Source: Methanolobus bombayensis (GTDB taxonomy: Archaea; Halobacteriota; Methanosarcinia; Methanosarcinales; Methanosarcinaceae). From it: 64,000 bases of DNA. The stretch lies in assembly GCF_017873415.1 (NCBI RefSeq), contig NZ_JAGGKD010000008.1:1-64000 (forward strand), in the 5' to 3' direction. Both the position numbers and the translations under genes were made by a program. Below are positions 1 through 8,435 of the stretch, piece by piece; the first letter of the stretch is position 1; every line of letters starts with the position of its first letter. The notes beneath the pieces were generated by a model, which was not told where the DNA came from, made no database searches, and was given only the letters and a program-made list of their open reading frames with translations.

Positions 1-485
1 TTCCCCCTCACCTGTTAGAAAAAATAGGTCACCTTAAGAATTGCGAAATAATAACTCCTCACATTACAGAGTTATTTTCTATGCATAAATCATTTAATGT
101 AGACTATAAGGTATCTCCTCATGTTTATGTGGTTACTACTACACTCTACCCAAATTTTGATTCTATAATTACAGAACTGATTGAGAATAATGTTGATTTC
201 CATTATGTAGTTTCTCAGGAACTATTTAAAAAACTAAGGACGGAATATCAAAAAGAATTTGCAGGTTTCATTAGCAGTGAATTCTTCCATATGTATGTTT
301 ACAATAAAGAAATGAAGTTTTTATATTTTACATTTGATAGTGTCCATTCTATAATAAGTGCGTTTAATAAGAAAGGAGATTTTGACCATAAGTTCATGCT
401 CTGCACAGGTCAGAGCGCAGTCGACTGGACAAAAGAGCTTTATGATCATATTCTTGAAGATTCAATAGTGGTGAGTGAGATTTAA
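1..485 (+). CDS. C-terminal part of methanogen HTH regulator (DUF1724 type), cut by window edge
   Basis: The frame of the downstream ATG at 81 stays open back to base 3 and reads PPHLLEKIGHLKNCEI, the usual entry into the C-terminal effector domain (DUF1724) of the large winged-helix regulator family of Methanosarcinales. The visible 160 or so residues therefore belong to a longer protein whose N-terminal helix-turn-helix lies outside the window; the ATG at 81 is internal. Family members act as transcription factors, some of them controlling methyltransferase genes. The ligand and targets of this copy cannot be told. It ends in TAA 150 bp before the convergent marR gene. Family assignment is from sequence pattern only. 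Confidence 0.7.
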   Translation, partial: PPHLLEKIGHLKNCEIITPHITELFSMHKSFNVDYKVSPHVYVVTTTLYPNFDSIITELIENNVDFHYVVSQELFKKLRTEYQKEFAGFISSEFFHMYVYNKEMKFLYFTFDSVHSIISAFNKKGDFDHKFMLCTGQSAVDWTKELYDHILEDSIVVSEI

Positions 486-637
486 TTGGTATTGTTCTTC
501 TTTTACTTGCAGAAGCTTGTAGAAAAGGACATGCTCCTTCATGGAAATAAAGAAGAAAGTTTTTATTCTAATATATATTTCCAAATTTGTTAAAACGCAA
601 GTAATGTTTGAATAACAAGGTCCTTTTTTGTAAGATT

Positions 638-1132
638 TCAATTTTTGCCACGAATGTTCCAATGATCCTTCAAAGGAAAAGCAGTTCTTTTCTTATCATC
701 TTTTTCGTATGCTTTTTCATAAATATTCTGTGATATTTTTCGAAGTAAGTCTCTTGCCTCTTTTCTTTCTTTTATAGTAAGTCCTGAGAGTGAATCTTCT
801 TCCATTTCCTCGTCTATTTGAGATATTTTAGGAATAAGTTCCTCACCTTCTTCTGTGAAATAAATACGCACCGCTCGACGGTCAGTTTCATCAGTAATAC
901 GTTTGACAAAGCCTTTATTTACAAGGACATTGACAGCCCTTGCAATGCTTGCCTGATCTATCAGTAGTTGTCGGGAAAGTGTATCCTGTGTTAGTCCCTG
1001 TTCATGAGAAAGAATTAGGAGTACGTAGAACTGGCCTGCGGAAAGACCGAGTTCTTTCATTTTTTGATTTAGTCTTACAAATCCGCTGCGATAGGCTATT
1101 GCGATGAATGCTCCGACAGGTACAGTGTCCAT
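638..1132 (-). CDS. MarR family transcriptional regulator
   Basis: 164 residues, the normal MarR length. The N-terminal dimerisation helix is followed by a winged HTH at about 30-100 (LTQDTLSRQLLIDQASIARA recognition region) and the wing DETDRRAVRIYFTEEG, whose D-R-R-x pattern is the family hallmark. A C-terminal helix pair completes the dimer fold. An AGGAGG ribosome site lies directly upstream of the ATG. The gene is 113 bp downstream of fpoB on the same strand, so the two may be co-transcribed or the regulator may act on fpoB. The inducer is unknown; the C-terminal 20 residues are basic and divergent. Confidence 0.9.
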   Translation of the reverse strand: MDTVPVGAFIAIAYRSGFVRLNQKMKELGLSAGQFYVLLILSHEQGLTQDTLSRQLLIDQASIARAVNVLVNKGFVKRITDETDRRAVRIYFTEEGEELIPKISQIDEEMEEDSLSGLTIKERKEARDLLRKISQNIYEKAYEKDDKKRTAFPLKDHWNIRGKN

Positions 1133-1245
1133 ATTTTCCTCCTAGCTACAGTGTTAGCAATAATATTGGAATCGATATTTAACGATATTGTTTGTAGTTC
1201 TTTTTTCATGGAACTGTACATTTATTTGTTTATCTGTCAATCTTA

Positions 1246-1791
1246 TCAATAATCAATAGCTTTGTCTTTTTTTGCTTCTATCTTTTTCTGTAGTTCAACA
1301 AAACCTTGAATGATTGCTTCAGGTCTTGGAGGACATCCAGGAACATAAACATCTACTGGAAATATTTCGTCCATATTTTGGTGGGTACTGTAGGATTCGT
1401 AAAAAGGGCCACCACTTATAGCACAATCTCCAATGGCTATCACCCATTTTGGTGCAGGCATCTGATCCCATATTCTTCTCAATGCAGGAAGATACTTCTT
1501 TGTTACATATCCACTGATGAGAAGTACATCTGCATGTCTTGGAGAATTACGCGGAAGAATTCCAAAACGATCAGTGTCGAAATGAGCCATACCTACTGCG
1601 ATTAACTCAACACCACAACAACCCATTGCATTTACTGTAAACCACAATGAATTTTTACGACCCCAGTTGATAATATCTTGTATTTTTGTCTTTTTTATAA
1701 AATCTGCGATGCTGTTTGAATCAGTAAGTGCTATCGAGGGAATATCATCGTATGTCACTAGCTCTGGATTATTTTCCTCTACATTATCCAT
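1246..1791 (-). CDS. fpoB: Orphan F420H2 dehydrogenase subunit B-like protein (NuoB/FpoB family)
   Basis: 181 residues of the NuoB/PSST family, which carries cluster N2, the last [4Fe-4S] cluster before the quinone or methanophenazine site in complex I-like enzymes. The four cluster cysteines are visible in AMGCCGVE, GDCAISGG and PGCPPRPE, and the SPRHADVL and DQMPAPKWVIAIG blocks are intact. A GGAG ribosome site precedes the ATG. In relatives fpoB sits inside the long fpo operon between fpoA and fpoC; here it stands alone with a MarR gene downstream and no other complex I subunit nearby. It may be a second paralogue or a relocated single copy; the window cannot decide. Confidence 0.85.
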   Translation of the reverse strand: MDNVEENNPELVTYDDIPSIALTDSNSIADFIKKTKIQDIINWGRKNSLWFTVNAMGCCGVELIAVGMAHFDTDRFGILPRNSPRHADVLLISGYVTKKYLPALRRIWDQMPAPKWVIAIGDCAISGGPFYESYSTHQNMDEIFPVDVYVPGCPPRPEAIIQGFVELQKKIEAKKDKAIDY

Positions 1792-2030
1792 TTTGAATCT
1801 CCTTTTTTAAGTTTATATTATACATTTGTCATGACAATATATGTTAAAACAATAATTGTTGCAACATGTATTTCATAAAATGTAATATTTAAGGATATTG
1901 CTTTATTTTAGAACAAGGAATCTTGAACCTGGAACTATTTTCGAATCAATGAAAATTCTTAATTTTTGTAAGAATCTAATTGTATTGAGAAGTAGGGTAC
2001 ATAAAAAAAGAGGAGTTCAAGTTACGAAAA

Positions 2031-2507
2031 TCATTTTGCAATATCAACAATAGAACCCTCTGGGAATATTGTTCTGAATACAAACCCAACTAGTGGGGCT
2101 GCAACAAAAACTACCAACGGATATGCAAATATAGCACTAATAGCAAGATTATAAATCCAAGTTAAAGGTAGATTTTTTGAAAAACCAACTGCTAAAATTG
2201 AAAAAAATAAGGACATTAAAGTTGCCATTGAACCAACAAAAACTAATGCAGTTAGACTTCTCTTCTGAAACGAAGTATGATGGTTTTTGTGTAATTTGAA
2301 TACTAATTTCATCCCATACTTTGCTACAATAAAATATTCAAGTGTAAATGCCACTACAAAAGTAAGAGGGAAACTTAACCAAGTCATTTTAATTATATCT
2401 GCAGTAAATCCTTGTTGAATCGTTATGTTGTATGCTGTCATTACAAATGCCATAAAACAAACAAACATAAATGTATGAATTAGATTTTCTTTTCTATTTT
2501 TAATCAA
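2031..2507 (-). CDS. DUF2798-like small membrane protein
   Basis: 158 residues with four predicted membrane helices (about 12-30, 42-62, 88-110 and 120-146), in the style of the DUF2798 family of unknown function. Between the second and third helices is a basic loop with HKNHHTSFQKRS. The chosen start is a TTG at 2507, preceded by GGTGAG at a short spacing; the first in-frame ATG would delete the first helix. It stands alone, with AT-rich non-coding DNA on both sides. No substrate or partner can be inferred. Confidence 0.6.
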   Translation of the reverse strand: MIKNRKENLIHTFMFVCFMAFVMTAYNITIQQGFTADIIKMTWLSFPLTFVVAFTLEYFIVAKYGMKLVFKLHKNHHTSFQKRSLTALVFVGSMATLMSLFFSILAVGFSKNLPLTWIYNLAISAIFAYPLVVFVAAPLVGFVFRTIFPEGSIVDIAK

Positions 2508-2880
2508 ATTCTCACCTTGTGCATGTGAAATTTATTATATAAGAAAGTTTAACACAAGGAGTGTTTATATGTATCAAAAACGTTTGACATCTTCTTATAG
2601 CAGCGACGCAATAGTAACAGATTAATGATAAACTTAACGACCAGTGTTTCAATTGTAATTTAAATCATTTTTTTATTCTTATTCGATATTTGCTATATTT
2701 TCAAGCATATTCAGCTATTTTTTTAGAATGATAATGTTTTTGAATGTGAGCTATATTCCATATTTAAACACATCGGTATTCAGTTTGGATCATTGTTTTC
2801 TCCCGCACATACAATCTTCCCATAATAACCTTAAAGAACAACCTCGCCATTAACTCTGCTTATATTAAAGAGGCTTTCAA
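2508..2880. other. AT-rich intergenic region, no gene seen
   Basis: About 370 bases between the divergent DUF2798-like gene and deoxyhypusine synthase. No open frame, tRNA or C/D box pattern was found on either strand. A TATA-like tract near 2760 (tatttaaaca) could serve the deoxyhypusine synthase gene, and a TATA-like tract near 2535 (attatataag) could serve the leftward gene. Confidence 0.5.
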
Positions 2881-3834
2881 ATGGAACATTGTCATTCACA
2901 TGAAGAAAAACTGAAAAATCCTGTCAGACAGGCGAAGATCACAGAGAATATGGGCGTTGACGAACTGGTGCATGCAATCGATGGCTGTGCCTTTGGTGCA
3001 GGAAAACTTGCAGATGCCGTTGACATCTACACTGATATGCTTGCAAACGGGTCAACCAGTTTCTTCGGACTTGCCGGTGCCATGGTTCCGGCAGGAATGC
3101 GCCAGATAGTAACCGATCTCATATATGATGGCTACATCGATGTACTTGTAACAACCGGTGCCAACATGGTTCACGAAATAGTGGAATCCATGGGACTGCA
3201 TCACTACAAAGGCTGTGCAGAATGTGACGACATCGAACTGAAACACGATGAGATAAACAGGATATACGATGTATACCTTCCGGAACCTTATTTTGTAGAC
3301 TTTGAGGAAAAGCTCAAAGCCATTCTTTCTGATATTGGAACTGACACCATATCCATCAGGGAATTCATGACACACCTCGGAAACAACATCGATGACAGGG
3401 ACTCGATCTTAAAAGCAGCAGCAGATATGAACGTTCCAGTATACTGTCCTGCCATTCAGGACTCAATGATAGGTCTTCAGGCATGGCTCTACAAGCAGAC
3501 AAATCCACTCAATGTCGATGCCTTTTCAGATATGAAGGAGATAATAGACATCTGCTACGAGGCAAAAGACCCTGGCGCAGTACTCATCGGCGGCGGAGTC
3601 CCAAAAAACTACATCTTCCAGTCCATGCTCATAACACACCAGGAATTCGAGTACGCTATCCAGCTCACAATGGACACTCCCGAAACAGGAGGCTTAAGTG
3701 GTGCAACACTTGACGAAGCACGTTCATGGGGTAAGGTCAGCGAAACAGCACGCTCAGTAACAGTACACTCCGATGCCACCATCACACTTCCGATCATGGT
3801 TGCAGCAGCAAGAAGCAGACTTTCAAAAATGTAA
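2881..3834 (+). CDS. dys: Deoxyhypusine synthase
   Basis: 317 residues. The enzyme transfers the aminobutyl group of spermidine to a lysine of translation factor aIF5A using NAD. The NAD-fold blocks are present: GSTSFFGLAGAMVPAGMR, LVTTGANMVHEI, GLHHYKG and AVLIGGGVPKNYI. The active-site lysine region is kept as ARSWGK (near residue 280), followed by the usual ATITLPIMVAA. The N-terminus has a short His-rich start (MEHCHSHEEK). Methanosarcinales often carry more than one DHS-like gene, and some paralogues may modify other substrates; the intact lysine argues for a catalytically active enzyme. pyrF follows 70 bp downstream on the same strand. Confidence 0.87.
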   Translation: MEHCHSHEEKLKNPVRQAKITENMGVDELVHAIDGCAFGAGKLADAVDIYTDMLANGSTSFFGLAGAMVPAGMRQIVTDLIYDGYIDVLVTTGANMVHEIVESMGLHHYKGCAECDDIELKHDEINRIYDVYLPEPYFVDFEEKLKAILSDIGTDTISIREFMTHLGNNIDDRDSILKAAADMNVPVYCPAIQDSMIGLQAWLYKQTNPLNVDAFSDMKEIIDICYEAKDPGAVLIGGGVPKNYIFQSMLITHQEFEYAIQLTMDTPETGGLSGATLDEARSWGKVSETARSVTVHSDATITLPIMVAAARSRLSKM

Positions 3835-3904
3835 GTCCGAAGCAGATAGTTGCAAACTGAATAAATCATAAGTCATAATCATATTAGATAAAGGAAGTCA
3901 TCAC

Positions 3905-4558
3905 ATGGAAAGAAAGACAGGACTTATACTTGCACTTGATGTAACTGACAGGGAAGAAGCCGTTCAAATATCCGAAAAGGTTGCAGGATATGTAGATGCC
4001 ATCAAAATTGGCTATCCACTTGTACTTTCAACCGGCATGGACATGATAAGCAAGCTCTCTGAATTTGCACCTATCATTGCTGACTTTAAGGTTGCCGACA
4101 TCCCGAACACCAACCGCCTGATATGCGAGCAGGTTTTCAAGGCAGGTGCAGATGCTGTAATCGTTCAGGGATTCACAGGACATGACAGCCTTGAAGCTGC
4201 CGTAAAACTTGCAAATGAACAGAACAAGGACATCTACGTGGTCACTGAAATGAGCCACCCCGGTGCTCTTGATTTCATGCAGCAGGTCGGGGAAGGAATT
4301 GCAAAGATGGCAGCAGATGCAAAAGCATCAGGTGTGGTCGCTCCGGCAACACGTCCTGAAAGGGTTGCAGAGATCAGGAAAATAATCGGAAATGAACTTT
4401 CCATAATCTCACCTGGTGTAGGTGCTCAGGGAGGGTCAGCTTCCGATGTCATAAAAGCAGGAGCTGACTGGGTAATTGTTGGCAGAGCCATATACCAGGA
4501 TGAAGATCCTTCAATGGCTGCAAAAAAGTTAGTTGATGAGATGAAAGAGTTCATCTGA
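3905..4558 (+). CDS. pyrF: Orotidine 5'-phosphate decarboxylase
   Basis: 217 residues, typical for archaeal OMP decarboxylase, the last step of UMP synthesis. The TIM-barrel signature is clear: [11 protein letters not shown] at strand 1, [11 protein letters not shown] at strand 2, the catalytic [10 protein letters not shown] (Asp-x-Lys-x-x-Asp), [10 protein letters not shown] in the phosphate loop, and [11 protein letters not shown] with the phosphate-binding Arg near the C-terminus. An AAGGAAG ribosome site lies upstream of the ATG. Probably co-transcribed with the deoxyhypusine synthase gene. Confidence 0.95.
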   Translation: MERKTGLILALDVTDREEAVQISEKVAGYVDAIKIGYPLVLSTGMDMISKLSEFAPIIADFKVADIPNTNRLICEQVFKAGADAVIVQGFTGHDSLEAAVKLANEQNKDIYVVTEMSHPGALDFMQQVGEGIAKMAADAKASGVVAPATRPERVAEIRKIIGNELSIISPGVGAQGGSASDVIKAGADWVIVGRAIYQDEDPSMAAKKLVDEMKEFI

Positions 4559-4598
4559 AAGCACTATACTAATAAACAAAAAACAAAAATAATAAATC

Positions 4599-4662
4599 TG
4601 TGTGCCAATGATGATAAATCACATCTGACTTGTGATGAACCCTATGAGTTCTGAGGCACACA
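4599..4662 (+). ncRNA. C/D box sRNA (2'-O-methylation guide)
   Basis: A 64-nt element in the gap between convergent pyrF and the coiled-coil gene has every part of an archaeal double-guide C/D RNA in the right order. It has a terminal stem TGTGTGCC (4599-4606) with GGCACACA (4655-4662); C box ATGATGA (4608-4614); a 10-nt guide; D' box CTGA (4625-4628); a 3-nt spacer; C' box GTGATGA (4632-4638); a 12-nt guide; and D box CTGA (4651-4654). Such RNAs bind L7Ae, Nop5 and fibrillarin and direct methylation opposite the fifth guide base upstream of D or D'. The predicted targets would read AACUCAUAGGGU (D guide, fifth base C) and AUGUGAUUUA (D' guide, fifth base G); I could not place them in rRNA or tRNA. 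Confidence 0.85.
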
Positions 4663-4674
4663 TTTAATATCAAA

Positions 4675-6261
4675 TTAGATGGACTGCGGCTTGTCCATCA
4701 ATTCCATGTTGGATTTAAGTATCTGTGAGAATACTTCGTTCTTCTTCATATCACACTTTGCTGCTTCAAGGTTCCTTTTAAGTTCTGCAACTGATGTTTC
4801 AAGGCTCTGTATATAGATGGTCTGTTGCTCCAGTTTATTATTGAGTTTCTTGATATCAAGGTTCTGGCGATGGATAGTAACATGGTTACCGATCTCATTA
4901 TTTGTCTTTTCGATCATCTCATCCAGTTCTTTTCTCTTCTCTTCCATTTCAGCCAGCACTTTTTCCATCTCAGTCTCGAACTTTGAATTCTCCTCACGTT
5001 TTTGGTCGAGTTTCTCGCTCTCAGCCTTGATCTCTGCTTTCTTTGTTTCAAGAGCTTTCATATCTTCCTGGAAAGCACGTTCTTTTTCTTCGTGGGTCTT
5101 CAGGTTTTCCTCATGCTTCAATTTGAGCTGTTCGCGCTCAGCCTTGAACCCCGCTTTCATTTCTTCAAAAGTCTTCTCATAGGCTTTGATTTTCTCTTCA
5201 TGCTCCAGCTTGATCCTTTCCTGCTCAGCTTTGAACCCATTTTTCTTTTCATCAAAAGCCTTAATCTTCTCCTCAAAAGAAAGCTCCTTTTCCTGATGGT
5301 TTTTCAGTCTTTCCTCGTAGCTGACGACTGTCTGCTCAAGCTCCTTTGCTTTGCTTCCGATGTCAGAAATATCGGCCTGGATATGTTCTTTCATCTTTTC
5401 AATGGAAGAACGCTTCTCAGCCAGAAGTGACTTATCATCTTCTAATTGTGTTTTGATCGTCTGGATATCTGCTCTTTTCCTGTTAAGTTCTTTCAGCTCT
5501 GCATAAAATCCAGCCTTAATAACCTCAACTGCGGCAGGTGATGTAGCATCTGTCATCTCAATTGATAACTCTTCACCTTTAGCCAGTTGTTCTTCAAGAA
5601 GCTTGCATTGCTCATCAAGTTCAGATCTCTTACTTCTGTATTGTTCCATTTCGGTCTCATAAGCAGACCTGAGAGACTCAAGTTCTTCTTTTTTGTCTTC
5701 ATACTCGGCCAGTTCCTTTTCATGCTTCTCCTTTGAGATTTCAAGCTTTTCAACACGACTTTCAAAATCTGCACGTTTCTTTTCGAACTCGGCTATTTCC
5801 TTATCAAGCTCTTCTTTTTGATGTTCAGGTATGGCTTTTTCAGTCTTTTCAATAGCTGATTTCAGGATGGCACATTTTTGATTGAGCTTTTTTTCCTCTT
5901 CGGCAAAATTAGTTTTCAGTTCATCAAGCTCTTTCTGCTTTTTCTCAAATTCATTAATGTCAGCTTCATAGCGTTCACGGATCTGAAGAAGCTGTGCCTC
6001 TTTCTGGATAAAATCATCTATGTCAAAGTTGAATCCATCCGGTATATTGAATGTACTTGTCCTCTGTTCAGGAACAGGGTCTGGCATTTTCCCGGCTGAA
6101 GGTACATAGTTCTGAGGATTTGAAGAAGTGTCTTCATTTACTTCTTTTTCTGCTTCTTCTTCTTTAATAACGGGCTTACGGTAAATATTAGGGGTGAATA
6201 CCGATGAAGATGATGATTTTTCCTCTTTCCTGCCCCTGCCTGATAAGTTCAATGGATTCAT
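4675..6261 (-). CDS. Long coiled-coil protein coupled to an actin-like ATPase
   Basis: 528 residues. Residues 1-60 are Ser- and charge-rich and look disordered; FNIPDGFNFDIDDFIQKEAQ (about 72-91) leads into a heptad-rich coiled coil running almost to the C-terminus, dominated by Glu, Lys and Leu. Near 235-250 a short non-coiled insert (TDATSPAAVEVIKAG) breaks the rod, and a repeated unit of about 26-30 residues containing FKAEQERIKLEHEEKIKAYE is seen twice in the middle. No membrane segment or signal peptide. The start codon overlaps the stop of the upstream actin-like gene (TAATG), so the pair is translationally coupled. A filament adaptor or cytoskeletal partner is the natural inference; no function is known. 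Confidence 0.8.
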   Translation of the reverse strand: MNPLNLSGRGRKEEKSSSSSVFTPNIYRKPVIKEEEAEKEVNEDTSSNPQNYVPSAGKMPDPVPEQRTSTFNIPDGFNFDIDDFIQKEAQLLQIRERYEADINEFEKKQKELDELKTNFAEEEKKLNQKCAILKSAIEKTEKAIPEHQKEELDKEIAEFEKKRADFESRVEKLEISKEKHEKELAEYEDKKEELESLRSAYETEMEQYRSKRSELDEQCKLLEEQLAKGEELSIEMTDATSPAAVEVIKAGFYAELKELNRKRADIQTIKTQLEDDKSLLAEKRSSIEKMKEHIQADISDIGSKAKELEQTVVSYEERLKNHQEKELSFEEKIKAFDEKKNGFKAEQERIKLEHEEKIKAYEKTFEEMKAGFKAEREQLKLKHEENLKTHEEKERAFQEDMKALETKKAEIKAESEKLDQKREENSKFETEMEKVLAEMEEKRKELDEMIEKTNNEIGNHVTIHRQNLDIKKLNNKLEQQTIYIQSLETSVAELKRNLEAAKCDMKKNEVFSQILKSNMELMDKPQSI

Positions 6262-7289
6262 TATATCATTTCCTCAGTATCTTTTTCAGTAGTTAGCTGA
6301 TTCCAGAAGTCAGCTGGCATATTCTTTGCGATCTCCAGTGCACCTTCTGAGATCCCGTACTCAGGATCAATGTCAGAAAATACTTTTCCGCCACCCAGTA
6401 CTTTTAATTCGTTCTCGATAAAGCTGTCAATGCCATCGAGATTGCTGGTTCCCCCCAATATATGAATGTTATTTCTTAGTTTTTCACGAAGTTCCGGCTC
6501 ATGATCTGACAGGATCCTGGTAATTCCTGATACAATGTCAGTTACAACAAATTCGCATGCAAGCTGCAATTCTTCAATAATGGATTCCTGAACATGTCCA
6601 TTTTCAAGAGGTACATCAACAACGCATGTATCCGAACCCGGATCAAGTGCACCGTATTTCTCTTTCCATTCCCTTGCAAGTTCTTCACTTATTGTTGAAT
6701 CCGGCCATCTGTCATTGACAAGTTTGACTATCTCCGAATCAATGTCTTTTCCTGCACAGGAAAGTCTCAGGCAATCATTTTCCCTGGGAACCTCACTGTC
6801 GATTATGCATATATCGGTTTTACTGTAGCCAATATCCACTATTATCGATCTGTCAGGAAGATTGTTTTTGTAAGCTGCACAAAAAAGTTCATCAACCAGC
6901 ATAGCTCCTGTAAATACTTCATTGGCCAGCTCCAGAAGTTTCTTTTTATATGCCTTGTCAGCATTTGCAGGAACACCTATTATTGCATAGGTATTCTTTT
7001 CCACGACTTCGTTCTTTTCAAGTACATGCTTCAGGAATCGTCTGCAAGCATCTGTATTCTCTTCACTTTTGAGTTCCCCGTTAAAGAGTTCCACTTTTTT
7101 CCCGTCTTCCAGTTCAAGTGCATCTTTTCCGGCCAGTACTTTCTCAAGGTCGTTACCATTTTCACTGGAAAAAGCAACCAAACTCCGTTCTGAGAACTTT
7201 TTTCCTTCACTGCTGCAAACAGATGTTTTGTACATCCCTGCATCTATACCGATGTAGAGACATTTATCACTGGTTATCTCCCCTTCCAT
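6261..7289 (-). CDS. Actin/Hsp70-fold ATPase (MreB/ParM-like), archaeal
   Basis: 342 residues from the chosen ATG at 7289, with a longer possible start at 7352 that only adds a hydrophobic, unconserved-looking tail. The three nucleotide motifs of the actin superfamily are visible: phosphate 1 YIGIDAGMYKTSV at the N-terminus, phosphate 2 IIVDIGYSKTDICII mid-protein, and the adenosine motif IHILGGTSNLDGI near the C-terminus. IIGVPANADKAYKKKLLELA resembles the connecting segment before the second subdomain seen in MreB and DnaK-like proteins. It is shorter than Hsp70 and lacks its substrate domain. It is coupled to the downstream coiled-coil gene. A polymerising, filament-forming ATPase is inferred from fold only. 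Confidence 0.8.
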   Translation of the reverse strand: MEGEITSDKCLYIGIDAGMYKTSVCSSEGKKFSERSLVAFSSENGNDLEKVLAGKDALELEDGKKVELFNGELKSEENTDACRRFLKHVLEKNEVVEKNTYAIIGVPANADKAYKKKLLELANEVFTGAMLVDELFCAAYKNNLPDRSIIVDIGYSKTDICIIDSEVPRENDCLRLSCAGKDIDSEIVKLVNDRWPDSTISEELAREWKEKYGALDPGSDTCVVDVPLENGHVQESIIEELQLACEFVVTDIVSGITRILSDHEPELREKLRNNIHILGGTSNLDGIDSFIENELKVLGGGKVFSDIDPEYGISEGALEIAKNMPADFWNQLTTEKDTEEMI

Positions 7290-7527
7290 GTAATCAACTG
7301 TTATCGTTATTAAGACCCACATGGAATTATAACAAATATACATGGGATCCATTTTTCTTAATAATAGAAGGTTCTATTAAATCAGTATTTATATATTATG
7401 AACATGAGATCTGCATCTATGGCGACAGATATCACTAAATAAATTCATAACTAATTGAAAAAAGGTATCAATATGATGTATTACTACGCAATCATGTCAT
7501 GTTCAAGAAATACAATATTTATGGATG

Positions 7528-8421
7528 TCAATTAATATAATTATCCATATGTTTTTTGTACAGGACGTGAACTATTCCTTCTGCCAGCCCAAGTTTTGGT
7601 ACATGCATGTATCCGATATCGCTCCATTTCATGACCGAGTGATATATTCTTGATGCAGGGACTATAACATCAGCTCTGTCAGGACGCAGACCAAGTTTTG
7701 TGATCCTCTGCTCCAGTGTGAATCCTTTAAGATATTTTTTCAGTTCTTTGATGTCTTTTCTCATTAGAAGTGTCCCATCCTTTCGGCCCGACATCCTGTA
7801 AAGCTTATTGATGTTGCCGCCACTTCCGATGGCATAATCAGGCTTATGTTCATTGGTGACCTTTTTGACCCATTTCTTCATCTCATTCCAGTCATCCTTT
7901 GTCACAATACCTTCAAGCATCCTGATTGTACCGATATTGAAAGACCTGTATGCAAACACCTTCTTACCTTTAAAGAGGATAATCTCAGTACTACCGCCTC
8001 CAACATCAATATGAAGATAAGTTGAATTACCGTTTCCGATTATCTTTTCTATTCTGTTGGAATAGATTATCTTAGCTTCTTTTCTTCCGCTTATTACATT
8101 AAGGTCGATGCCGCTTTTTTCTTTTATCTTAGCAACTATCTCATCACTGTTATCAGCTTCACGCATGGCTGAAGTTGCACATGCCATATAATCAAGGGGT
8201 TCATAGGCGTCCATCAGGTATTTGAATCCCATCATTGTCTTCAAAAGCCTGGAAACTTTTTCCGGCGGGATGTTATTGTGGATAAATGCATCCTCACCCA
8301 GCCTTATGGGCATGCGTATAAAAGAGACTTTTTCGTAAACAGGTTCGATACCTTCCGAATCAACCTTTGACAGAAGAAGCCTGACAGCATTTGAACCAAT
8401 GTCTATGGCAGCGAATTTCAT
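7528..8421 (-). CDS. ppx: Exopolyphosphatase/GppA-type phosphatase, two-domain short form
   Basis: 297 residues. The ASKHA fold is clear: AAIDIGSNAVRLLL at the N-terminus, ACATSAMREA, the acidic ISGRKEAKIIYS loop, HIDVGGGSTEIILF phosphate loop and AIGSGGNINKL. Family members remove phosphate from polyphosphate ends or hydrolyse pppGpp. The length covers only domains I and II; the C-terminal HD-like domain of E. coli Ppx is absent and a similar HD module is found fused to a CYTH domain at 16002-17255. A GAGGAC ribosome site precedes the ATG. It lies 14 bp downstream of ppk, suggesting one transcript. Confidence 0.9.
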   Translation of the reverse strand: MKFAAIDIGSNAVRLLLSKVDSEGIEPVYEKVSFIRMPIRLGEDAFIHNNIPPEKVSRLLKTMMGFKYLMDAYEPLDYMACATSAMREADNSDEIVAKIKEKSGIDLNVISGRKEAKIIYSNRIEKIIGNGNSTYLHIDVGGGSTEIILFKGKKVFAYRSFNIGTIRMLEGIVTKDDWNEMKKWVKKVTNEHKPDYAIGSGGNINKLYRMSGRKDGTLLMRKDIKELKKYLKGFTLEQRITKLGLRPDRADVIVPASRIYHSVMKWSDIGYMHVPKLGLAEGIVHVLYKKHMDNYIN

Positions 8422-8435
8422 CCAGTGTCCTCGTT

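Noticed and set aside
462-662. 66-residue minus-strand open frame after the first regulator
   Set aside because: Low-complexity hydrophobic translation, no ribosome site, overlaps the end of marR; looks like chance.
1133-1245. MarR operator palindrome upstream of marR
   Set aside because: CGATAT occurs twice as a direct repeat near 1180, but no clear inverted repeat of MarR type could be drawn.
4639-4650. C34 of a CAU-anticodon tRNA as the C/D guide target
   Set aside because: The guide complement contains CUCAU with the right offset, but flanking bases could not form an anticodon stem, so the match is probably chance.
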